Source: Setophaga petechia (Eukaryota; Chordata; Aves; Passeriformes; Parulidae). From it: 64,000 bases of DNA. This document shows, in pieces, positions 1 to 9,200 of this stretch. The notes under the pieces are model-generated. The model saw only the letters and a list, made by a program, of their open reading frames with translations. It made no database searches and was not told the origin of the DNA. Where the stretch lies: the NCBI GenBank assembly GCA_024362935.1, contig JANCRA010000019.1, positions 1,084,001 to 1,148,000 on the forward strand. The letters are read 5' to 3'. Numbering within the stretch: position 1 is the first letter of the stretch; every line of letters begins with the position of its first letter. The position numbers and the translations under genes were made by a program.

Positions 1-3000
1 AACATGCAGTTCTGTCACAACTAAACTGTCTCATGTGTTAGTGCTCAGTTATTAAAAGAAGTAATAAAATACATTACTGATATAAAAGCATCAATGAAAC
101 CAAGTTAGAACATAAAAAGGTTCTTCCAATGATGTTTCTGGGAGGGCCTTCAACTTCTAGAAACAGAAAGGAAAATAACAGGAAGTTTTTGAATTACACA
201 CTCTTGACTAGATGTAGCTCAAAAATATGATAATTTTGGGAAATATTTTAAAAGCTGGTATCAAAACTATACAATGATCTTTCCAGCACACTGAGCTGCA
301 TGCCTAGGTAGCAGTTCTACCCTGGAAGAGAGAGAGAGCAGTAGAAGGCTCTCTAGAAAATACACATTTATTAAAAATACATAGATCGACTGCATAAGAA
401 TATATGCCCTCTGGTACATAAGCAAAGTATGTATTTCTGAGCTTGCTAGAATATCTGCCCAGATAATTTTGTTTATTAAAAAAATTCTGATTATCTCTTG
501 TTCTATCAGTCAATGACTTAAATTCAAAAAACTCACTGAATCACACAAACTTATCTGTCCTATAATAGATGTAAAAGGAGTTTTTTAAAAACGTATTTTA
601 ACAAAATATATTTAAATAATATATTCTGTTTAATATCCAAGGAAATTCAGCTCTGCAATTATCTGAAGTTTGAGGATGTGTCAGTGTTATTACTATCACT
701 TAGATGAGACAGACAAGGATTGGAGAGCTCTCTGCTGCAATACCCTGCCACATTTAACTTTTCCAATGGAATATTTGAAGACAAAACAAAATGAGACCAA
801 CTAGATCTACACTGAAAAAGCCTGAGATACTCCACATTACTACTCTGGTCAGAGGCTAATGAATGTGTTATAAAATGCATTCAATTCACTATATTCAGTG
901 TACTTTGAATGGTGTTGGTGTCTGTTAATGGAGTAATTTATCAGAGACACTGTAAAACTCAGGCTTATACAGATAAAAAAGAATAGGTCTAAGACACAAG
1001 TATATTGTGAGACACAGAAGATTTACCCACAATAGGGGATCTTGCTTGTTTCTACACAAAACTACATTAATATTCCTCACCCCAATTCTGCCAGAAACTA
1101 CTGCTGCTGGGGTAATTACTAGAGGAGTAGAGCTGGCAAAAAATGCCATTGCTGGATTCTCAGCTGAGGCAGCTTAACAGGAGTGTCATTTAGGGTAGTA
1201 GGTTTATCACCTGGATACATTCACTAAGACCTGGAATTAGACCAAAATTGCCTGCAGAGGGTAATAACTTACATCCTCTGTCATCATAATTTGAATTCAA
1301 ACCAGTCACCTAAGCTCAAAAGCCTCCAAAAACTGCTTTATTGTTTACTTGCTTTTGATTTAGAAACAGACAACATCCACGTAGTAATTCAATCAGCTTC
1401 TATTTAAAGAAATATATTTTCTTTTTGAGCACTTTATTTGTAACTTGTGTTCCAGTTTATTTCTAATAGTAGTCTCATTCCTGTAAACTCATACTGGCTT
1501 TCCCATTCCTCCCCTGGATTGGAATTGTTGATTTACCCAGAAAAACAAGATTCACTCCTTTCATCCTATCTTCTGTCAGGATTTTTTTCATGTAATACTC
1601 CCAGACTCATACTGATATAATAACCAGCAAAACAGAGTGCAGTTTTCATTCCTCCCTTTCTTGTGCAGGTTACATACTGCCAAAACTCTTAAGCTGTATT
1701 TCCTGTACATAAACAACATTCACAGATCTGTCCTTAAAATCTGGTTCCAGTTACAATTTCTCAAGTAATTCCATAATGACGGCTTTTCTATACCATTAAC
1801 AAATAAACTGATTAATACTCTAGAAAATAAAGGTAGACAGATAAGTGTTGCAGAGAGGAAAAACTGAGTGAAAAGGTCCAACATTTCAGAAGAACCCGAT
1901 ACAAATAACCTTCCACAAACCAAAAGTAGTAGGTGTGACAACAGGGGAAAAAAGTTAGCAATGCACCTAGCTGGTGAAGGTTCTTGCAGTATGCATGATG
2001 GAAGAAGGGAGAAGGAAAAAAAAGAGCTCTTAAAATGAAAGTGTTATACAGATACAGGTCTGTAAATCTGATTTCATACTCAAGTTCCAATTTTGTTACA
2101 TGCTATTAAAAATCAACCCTAACCTGATTTAATGGATACCCAAACAACGGGGAAATTGGATTCCCCAACCATAACGTGCCAGTGACACTGAGTGAAACAT
2201 ACAAGCAACACGGCTAGTTCCTGTCCTTAATTCATAGCCTGTGCTTCAATTTCAAACCTGCCTTGGGTAAGGAGAAAAAAAAAAAAAAGAAGATGGAATA
2301 AAAGCTTACTGCAGATTTTGTGCTTTAAAGATTTACTGAGATAGGAAGACTAAACAGAACTGAAAGCACATACAGTAAACAGCACATAAGGACTTAAAAA
2401 CACACGAAAAAACCAAACCAACACAACAACAGCCGGTAAGTGGCACACACAAGTTTCTGAAGAGGGTGTCTGCTATCACATGCAGCCTCTCATGCTCAGC
2501 CGGACGCTCCCGTGTCGCGCCAGCAGCCACCCTGCCGCGCGTCCTCCTAGGACTCAAGGGAAAATGCCCGGCTGCCGTGGAGCTGCGTTTCAGCACCTCG
2601 CTCGCCTGGCGCAAGTCATGAGCCTCTGAGAGCGCCTCAGAAACTGCGTGAAGGACTTAACTGCCCGGGGACTCCGTGAGGGGACAGGAGCGTCAGAGAG
2701 ACGGAGAAGCGGAGAGGAGCCGGGAGGCCGGGCGGGCTCCTCCCGCCCCGGTGCGGCGGAGGCAGCGGGGCCGCACCATGGACAGTGGCTGCGCCTACCG
2801 CCCCCCCCTGCCCTGCGCCAGCCGCTGCGGGCGCGGCGGGAGGGCGCCCTGCCCGCCCCGGCACCCCGGCCTCGCCTCAACCCGCTCCCCCGGCCCGACA
2901 GAAATGCCCCAATCGTAAATACCATTAAGAGGCGATGATCTGCGCCATCTGTCCCTCGGACTTACCGCCCTCTCCACCCCCGGCGCCGCGCCGGATACGA

Positions 3001-4052
3001 GCTCAGCGAGCACAGAACGAACGGGGAACCCACCGGGTGCCCCGGCTCCACTGCCGCTCCGCACACTCCTTGCTGCCGGAGGGGAGCCCAACCATCACCC
3101 CGCGGGCGCTGCCCCTGCTGCCCCAACGGGATCCATTTTGTTGTCTCCTCGTCCTCCCCACACCCTCCCGTTGATTCCCATCTCGCCACAGACCTCCACT
3201 TTCTGCACCCCCTGGGAGCGCACCGCGGCTAGCGGTGCCCGGCGCTGCCCCGCGATCACCAGCCCGGGACCCCGTCAGTCAGCCGCCCGGAGCGCCCCGG
3301 CAAGGCCGCCGGGGGGAGGCAGCAGCAGGACTTTCATAATAATAAATTAAACACTTCGGGGCCCGAGCCCGTCCCAGTGGAAATTCCCGTTAGCGGCAGG
3401 GGGTGGGGAAGCCCAGCGCTCAGGCGGAGGCTGATTAAATTCTTCCCGGAGAAAGGATTAGCGGGCGAGGGAGCTGGGGGTATCCGAGATGCGGGGGTTG
3501 TTCTCTGCCCCGCACCTCTCTGGCTCCACAGCCCGCCCTTCATCACGCGGGACGGAGGGGGAAATGTTCGCTCCGTCCCCCACTCCGGTAGTTTGTCCCC
3601 CGCGCGCGCGGCGGGGTCGCGCTGCCGTGCTCCTGCCAGGCGCACGGGTACCAGCCAGCTCCCCCCACGTCCCGCGGCACCTGCTCTCCCGGGAATGAGG
3701 GGGGAGCAGTGCCCCCATCACCTCTCGCGTCTCAGGACCACCCTCCCCCTTTCAGCCGACCCCGGGCAGGGGCTCCCCTCTCTCTCTCTCCCCCCCCCTC
3801 CCCGCGGCGCGGAGCCCGGTGGCGGGGCTGCCCCGAGCAGGTGGCTCTGCACGAGCGGCCACGAGCCACCCCGGCGGCGGGGTCGCTTTCCCCTACCCCC
3901 CTCCCCGAGACCCCCACCACGAAGCGCAGCCTGCCTGCTCTACCCCCCCCCCCCCCCTTTCTCCCCCCGGCTCTCCCGCCTTCCCCGGGCATCGCCGCCC
4001 GCGGGGGAACAAAGAGCCGCAGCCCGGCCCGCTCCCCGCCGGCGGTGCTTAC
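1..4052 (-). other. CDH2: CDH2 intron 1, 5' part (partial)
   Basis: The intron starts with the donor GTAAGC at 4052-4047 on the minus strand and runs off the left edge of the window. The first 1.5 kb (about 4052-2480) is part of the CpG island, with C-runs on the plus strand. The rest (about 2480-1) is AT-rich ordinary sequence with an A-run at 2275-2289 and a short GA run near 329-337. I looked on the minus strand for exon 2, which in CDH2 encodes the start of the propeptide with a conserved GFPEDV-type motif, and saw nothing like it. Intron 1 is long in vertebrate CDH2, so this absence is expected. Confidence 0.85.
3943..3957 (+). repeat. C15 run (G15 on the CDH2 sense strand)
   Basis: Fifteen consecutive C lie on the plus strand, with more C-runs nearby (about 3791-3798 and 3962-3967). 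In the CDH2 transcript these become G-runs in intron 1, the nearest about 95 nt beyond the exon 1 donor. Such runs can form G-quadruplexes and are common in GC-rich promoters. Confidence 0.9.
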
Positions 4053-4127
4053 CTGCTGCAGGGCCGCCAGCAGCATCAGCGCCAGCGGCGGCAAGATCCG
4101 CGGCGGCGCTCCCGCTACCCGGCACAT
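4053..4127 (-). CDS. CDH2: CDH2 (N-cadherin) coding exon 1, signal peptide part
   Basis: N-cadherin is a single-pass, calcium-dependent homophilic adhesion protein of the plasma membrane, acting in neural tissue, heart and mesoderm. This exon encodes its first 25 residues, beginning MCRVAGAPPRILPPLALM and ending LLAALQQ. It is a typical signal peptide: one Arg near the start, another before a Leu/Ala-rich core. From memory, chicken N-cadherin starts almost identically (Ile for Val at residue 4, Thr for Ala at residue 7), and the human protein shares MCR-AGA. The reading frame continues past 4053 only into intron: a GTAAGC donor follows directly, at the codon boundary after Gln25, where known CDH2 exon 1 ends. 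The start codon is at 4127-4125. Its context is weak (T at -3), but no other in-frame Met precedes it in the island. The propeptide, five cadherin repeats, membrane span and catenin-binding tail are outside the window. Confidence 0.93.
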
Positions 4128-4900
4128 GGAGGCGAGGAGGGGCGGCGGCAGGGCGGCCCCCAGCAGTTCCGGAGCGCGGCTGGAGCCCGCGGAGCGGGGC
4201 GAGGGGAGCGGCGGGGAGGGTCGGGCAGCGGCAGCTGCCGGGAGCTGCGGTCGGCGTCTGCCCCCGCCTGCCGGAGCCGGCTGCCGCTCTAGCTCATGGG
4301 CAGCGATGCAGCGGAGAGAGAGAGCGCGGGGGGCGGAGGATGGGTGAAACTCAGCTCTGGGTCAGCCTGCTTGTCTCTCGGCCGAGCCCCCTCCGCGGTG
4401 CAGAGGGTGGGCAGGGAAGAGGAGGAGGAGGAGGATGGGCAAACAAAGGCTGGGAGATAAGAAAGAAGTAGTCGCTGCTGCTGCTGCGAGGCCGGTGCGG
4501 CGGCGGCTCCCTTTCGGCTGGCAGCCTTCCCCACGCCTGGATCGTGCCCGCCTCGCTCCTCCCGCCGGTGCCCCCCAGCGAGCTCGGGCAGGCGGCTCCT
4601 CTCAGCGCCTCAGCCCAGGCACGCCAGCACCGCCGCTTCGCCGGCCCCAGCCCTGCTGCATGCTCGCCCCGCACTTTCTCTCTCCCTCTTTCTTCTCCTC
4701 CCTCCACCCCTCCCCCTGCAGGCAAAGCTCTCCGCCGAAGCACAATGATAACAATACCCCAGCAGCCTCTGCCTGCCGTGCGCCTGTCTACGCGCTCGCC
4801 CGGTGCCTGCCTGCCTGTCTGCTGCTGGCAGCTCCCTCTCCGCCTCCCGTCGCTCCCTGCCGGCCGTACGGCCAATGGGAATGGCACGGCACAGTGAGCG
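4128..4900 (-). promoter_or_regulatory. CDH2: CDH2 5'UTR and core promoter (approximate)
   Basis: Sequence upstream of the CDH2 start codon is extremely GC-rich. It has many GC-box-like GGGCGG/CCGCCC runs and no TATA box in a sensible place, which fits a CpG-island promoter with dispersed start sites. A CCAAT motif reads on the plus strand at 4872-4876. Polypyrimidine/GA tracts (4316-4325, about 4676-4700) and GGA repeats (4420-4436) are present. The transcription start cannot be fixed from sequence; the 5'UTR probably covers at least the first 200 bases upstream of the ATG. Confidence 0.6.
4289..4297 (-). promoter_or_regulatory. Two-codon upstream ORF in the probable CDH2 5'UTR
   Basis: Reading the minus strand, the only ATG between about 4300 and the CDH2 start opens a frame of ATG AGC TAG, that is Met-Ser-stop, about 170 nt upstream of the main ATG. 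Its -3 base is C, so its context is not strong. It matters only if transcription starts above 4297, which I cannot tell. Very short uORFs can reduce or gate downstream initiation. Confidence 0.4.
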
Positions 4901-5245
4901 CCGGGGAAATTCGCCGCTGTGCCTGCGAATAGTGCTGCCCCTCCTCGGTCCCCGGAGAGCGGGCGCTGGGGGCAGCGGGGCAGGCGGCAGCGCCCGTTGA
5001 CCCCGCAACGCCAACAGCTACAGAGCGGTGGAACGAAAAAAATTCCAACCCACACACTTGGTGTACTGCAATGGTTTGGGGGCCGAGAACTTTCTGGGGA
5101 AGGAAGGACCCGTCCCCGCCGTGCCCGGTAGGGCACAGTCGGTGCAGCGAGAAGCTGCAGGGCGCCCAGCCCGGGGGCCGTGGGACAGCCCTGCCCGGTG
5201 CTGGCGGCTCGGCAAGTTCCGCTCAGCTGTTACTGCTTAGCTTTC

Positions 5246-5302
5246 CTCTTTTTTATTTTTTTTCCCCCCTTTTTTATTTTTTTTCCCCTTTTTTCTTTCC
5301 TT
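5246..5302. repeat. T-rich tract with 21-bp tandem duplication
   Basis: Two nearly identical units of T-run, one A, eight T and a C-run follow each other with a 21-bp period (the single A falls at 5255 and 5276), followed by more T/C. The tract sits exactly where the CpG island ends on the upstream side of CDH2. It is probably a replication-slippage duplication of a polypyrimidine tract. Confidence 0.85.
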
Positions 5303-5379
5303 TAGCCACCTTTCGTCCCCCTAATTCCGTACTTCTTTTTCTAAACTACCTGCTGAATTTTATTAGCAAATGTTTTCCA

Positions 5380-5660
5380 AAGCTTGGCTGGGTCCGCAGT
5401 CCGCGGGTCCAAAATTGTCAGCGTGCGGAACGGAGCTGGGGAGTGCTGCTGAGCGAACAGTTACAGAAGCAAGTACCAAGTGCTGGGTCATTTGCCGAGC
5501 TGGCACGGATTTTCGCTCGCCCACAATCGGCAAAGTTATTTTGTATGTATGCATCAGAGCTTTCATCCTGGGACATAGTAAGTTGAGGATTCGTAGATAT
5601 TGGCCCCTAGGCAATCTTATGAAGTGTTCATTCAAAATGGTGCATTATTTATTTTAAAGC
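5380..5660. promoter_or_regulatory. CpG-containing segment upstream of CDH2 promoter (candidate proximal element)
   Basis: This stretch keeps several CpGs outside the main island. It contains an 8-bp inverted repeat TTTGCCGA (5491-5498) / TCGGCAAA (5527-5534) with a 28-nt loop. Frames stay open on both strands without looking like protein. It lies 1.25-1.5 kb upstream of the CDH2 ATG, so it could be a conserved proximal element. No alignment was available to test this. Confidence 0.35.
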
Positions 5661-5789
5661 ATCTTTACACCCGAACTTGCAAGAAAAACACTCTTCCCAA
5701 CATCCCCCCCTCTTTCAGAAAACAACGCAAACCATCATGCTCAATGTTTTGAAAAGAAACAGCGGATTTGCCTTTGTATTTTTGCCGGG

Positions 5790-6200
5790 GAAAGGCGGGG
5801 TTAAGTACGTGCTTTTACGATGCTGATTTCATTAGCCTGGGAATTGAAAGTAGCGGTCACTCGTGAGCCGCGTTGCAGCTGCGCACCCAAAGCAGGGCAG
5901 AGGCAGAAGCGGAGAAGGCCCCGGAGCCGCGGCGGGGATGCGCTCCCGCCCGCCCGTGCCTGCAGCCGGAGCCGCGCCGCCCGCCGCCTCCGCGGGGCAG
6001 AGCAGAGCCCGGACACCGGCCGAGCCAGACGCCACCTGCAAGGCTGAGACACCAAACGAGACTCAGCCGAGCAGAGGCGGCCGCAGCTAGCAAAACAGCC
6101 CCCCCCCCCCCCGCCACCTCCCTCCCTCCCTCCCTCCCGCGCCCTCTTTAAAGTTGAAGCCCGTGCAATTGCACCGATCCCAAGAGTTGTAAAGAACAAT
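5790..6200. promoter_or_regulatory. Second CpG-rich block upstream of CDH2
   Basis: A second block of dense CpG, separated from the main island by about 500 bases. It ends in a C14 run (6099-6112), a CCTC repeat (about 6115-6138) and a perfect 12-bp palindrome GTGCAATTGCAC (6163-6174), with an AACAATG SOX-type site just beyond (6195-6201). It may be an upstream or divergent promoter. No open frame here resembles a known protein. Confidence 0.4.
6099..6138 (+). repeat. C14 run followed by CCTC microsatellite
   Basis: Fourteen C are followed, after a short interruption, by about five CCTC units. This is low-complexity, slippage-prone sequence at the outer edge of the CpG-rich block. Confidence 0.9.
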
Positions 6201-6265
6201 GAGAGGAGGAAACTACGGTTGGTCATGAGTTTTTGGATTAAAATTTAGCCAAAGCATGAGGGAAG

Positions 6266-6271
6266 GTAAGC
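6266..6271 (+). promoter_or_regulatory. Strong 5' splice-donor-like site on the plus strand
   Basis: GGAAG followed by GTAAGC is a good match to the vertebrate donor consensus. It lies just outside the CpG-rich block, in the orientation opposite to CDH2. If the promoter fires divergently, this could end the first exon of a non-coding transcript. No acceptor or second exon is identified; many such matches occur by chance. Confidence 0.2.
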
Positions 6272-9200
6272 AAGAAGGGTCCAGCTGATGTTTATATCCT
6301 GTAACAAGGACGAGTTTCCTGGTTTTTGCACCTGACGGAGCATGTGTTCGGTCTTTTTAGCAATTCTAAGGAGAAATGCTTGGATTTGCTTATGAAACAG
6401 TAACTTTCCCTTAGTAACGGATTCCTGTTTGTATTTTCTGATAAGTAGGCAAAATATTGGCATTTGCTAATGGCTGTATTTGAGCATTTATTCACTTTCA
6501 CGAGTGTTTTACAGAATGCAGAGCACACATTATAAACTACTCCATAAACCAGCTGTCCGATGAGAATAATTACCTGTCACCTAAATGAGCCTGGCCCCTC
6601 ACATCCTTCAATCCATCCATCCCTAAAGGCCTGAAAAGCTAAAGGCTCTGCAGCATATCTGGAAAGTTACCAGATCTGAGCTCTGGCTGATGCTTCTTAT
6701 GGTTCTACTGCTGCTTTTAAATTTACTTGGCAGGATTAGTAAGACTGGCAGAAAAATTGCTCTCACCAACATCATTTTACTGAATCTTCTAGTCTTGAAC
6801 AAGTTTGAATAAAGCAGTGGGCTTCCCTCATTTACTTAAAACCCAAAGTTTCCTCTGGCTTATAGTTCCCTACTTCTGCATATTCTGATAAAGAGGTAAG
6901 AGTGCAGGGATGGGTAGTACCTTTTGAGGTATAATCTTTGCACCACATCTCTTTATGGTGAGAAGCATTTGTTTGGGAGAGCAGAGCAGAGGAGAAACCT
7001 GTGTGTTGACTCAAAACATGAATGACTCCTCAGGGAATCCTTAATCTGAAGCATAAGTCAAAGAGAACACCTTTTTATTATTTTTTTCACACACAAAAAT
7101 AATCTAGCAGTAAGTAGGCATAGCTGGAAAGAGTTCGCGCTGCTGCTAAGATGAGATCGTCAACTTTTTTCATGTATATCATGCAAAAGCCAGCCCACTG
7201 GCAATTTCTGGCTAAGATTCAAAGAAGTGATTTAGAACTCAAAGGGTTGATCTCCTAATTCAGCCTCAGATTACATTTATATGTTTCAACTAGTATGAAA
7301 ACAGTGGACACAAGTTAATGTTCAAGCTAGGAGATCTCAAGGGCTTCCAGAAAAACTTGTTAAAATTCCATGATTGAGTTGAAGAGAGGATTAGGGTAAT
7401 TCCCATGTTACTCATGGAGTTGAATTGCTCTTTCAACTTGTCCAAATTAATTTTCATTCCTAAGGTTCATAAAAATTCTGTAAAAAAATGAATGCTTTCA
7501 ATTTGGAACCTTCTAGATTGCTCATAGCTTCAAATATTTTGGAAAAGGAGACCCTTTCCCTTGTGGGTCTGTTCTTATATTTAATCTGCCAGGTATTGCC
7601 ACTACTACTCCTCTCCTCAATTCAAATTATGCAAATTAAGTACTTTACTGACAGTTTAAGCTCTTATCTGACATTTATGCATGTGATTTTAGTGAGTTAC
7701 ACTGCACACATGCAAACTCCCGTTTCTATATCTAAGTATTTACAAGATGGAAGTGTAAATCCATTGAGCAAAAGTACTAAGGGCATGTTAGTTTTTGTCC
7801 ACTTTTCTTGTATTCTTCATGGCATATGAAGAAATAATTTTTATTTTTCTAAAAGAACCCCAAAACCAAATCACACAATTAATGGGTCTAAAGACATCCA
7901 ATGCTTATTAATGAGTTTTATCACAATGGTGGCAAGTGCAGTGAATGTTTTTCACTATGACACAAAGGCTGCATACACCATCAGCTAATCCAGATAAATT
8001 CTCCTAACAGAAAAGAAAGAAGTACTAACAAAAACAAAAATCCAAGTTTTTAAAACAGTGGTTTTAAACTTGGATTCTGTTGTCATCCTAAGACTCCAGA
8101 TTTATTTTGAGTAGTCTGTGACAGGCAATGGGGAAAAAGCATATTTGTATATTCTCTGTAGCAACTTCACACATGTGAAATTCCTAAGGGGAGGGAGATT
8201 TTTCTGAATAGTAAGACTGTTAGTTGTTGGCACCACATGAAAATGATTTATTGCTTTAGGAAGTAGACAATCATGTATGCCAAGAAGAATGAAGTTTTAT
8301 ATAGATAGCATCAAGTGGGTAAGAAAAACTGAGTGGCACAGAAACTAAAAAAGCTTAAATATTTTAAAAATTAGAGTAATTTAAATGCTATTGTTAGCAC
8401 TGCTTTCTCTAACTTCAGTAAAATAAGTATGGCACTGAATTATTCGGTCTGAGTGTTCAGGTTTTTTAATATGGTTTTTCATGTTGATCACCTATGTGAA
8501 CTAAAACCCCAAAAAGTTCTAATTATCATTTTATTTAGGGACATATTCTCAGAAAGAATGGGAAAAAGGTGGTCTTAGCAGTAAGTAAGTAACATTTATT
8601 TGACTGTATATTGTTATTCCTTACAGAACTTGAACAGTTTTTCCTGGTGAGCTTTTCTGGCCCTATCATTACTTAAGATGCATAGCTCTACATATTTTTC
8701 CAGTTTTTTCTTAAATCAAAGCAATGAAAGACATGGAAAGGTGACTACAGCTGCAGCATTAGTGTACTGTTATGCTCATATTTGAAAATCAGCTGGTTTA
8801 GGATAGAAAAATGTAGCATACAGCAGATCTGTTTCTGCTGTAGCAAGCCTCAGCTATATTAATTGCTTTTTATTGAGATATACATAAGTGTGTGTGTATA
8901 CACGTACATATACATATATATGTGATTTGTAGAAAGGGATTTTCTTTTCGCTTTTCTGGTAGCTAAATTGTATATGTCACCATAGTTACATTTTTGTTAA
9001 TTGCAAATGAATTTTGTAAAGGATTTATCTACGGAGAAGAAGCTGAGCATAGGTAATCCAGATGTGATACAATATATTTGCATATTGTGTAATTGGCTTC
9101 ATGCTTATACCCTTGGTGTGAAGATCTGGGATCAACATATTCAAGCTGATTGCTTGTGCTTCATTCTTTCAGGAATCTCATTCAGCATCACTGCCCACTG

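Larger units (their letters stand above)
2480..5240. other. CpG island at the CDH2 5' end
   Basis: From about 2480 the composition changes abruptly from AT-rich to GC-rich with dense, undepleted CpG, and it changes back at about 5240 where a T-rich tract begins. The island spans the start of intron 1, exon 1, the 5'UTR and the core promoter. Its size, over 2.5 kb, is typical of developmental regulator promoters. Long frames on both strands here, including one of over 300 codons on the plus strand, arise because stop codons are rare in GC-rich DNA. They show no family signature. Confidence 0.85.

Noticed and set aside
3732..4052. Continuation of the CDH2 frame beyond residue 25
   Set aside because: The frame runs on past a clear GTAAGC donor and the translation no longer resembles N-cadherin, whose propeptide follows in exon 2.
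3377..4471. A 364-codon plus-strand frame across the CpG island
   Set aside because: It is Pro/Arg/Ala-rich with no domain. It is antisense to CDH2 exon 1 and explained by the scarcity of stop codons in GC-rich DNA.
4351..5136. A 261-codon minus-strand frame upstream of CDH2
   Set aside because: GC-driven frame in the promoter region with low-complexity composition. It is not joined in frame to the CDH2 start and resembles no family.
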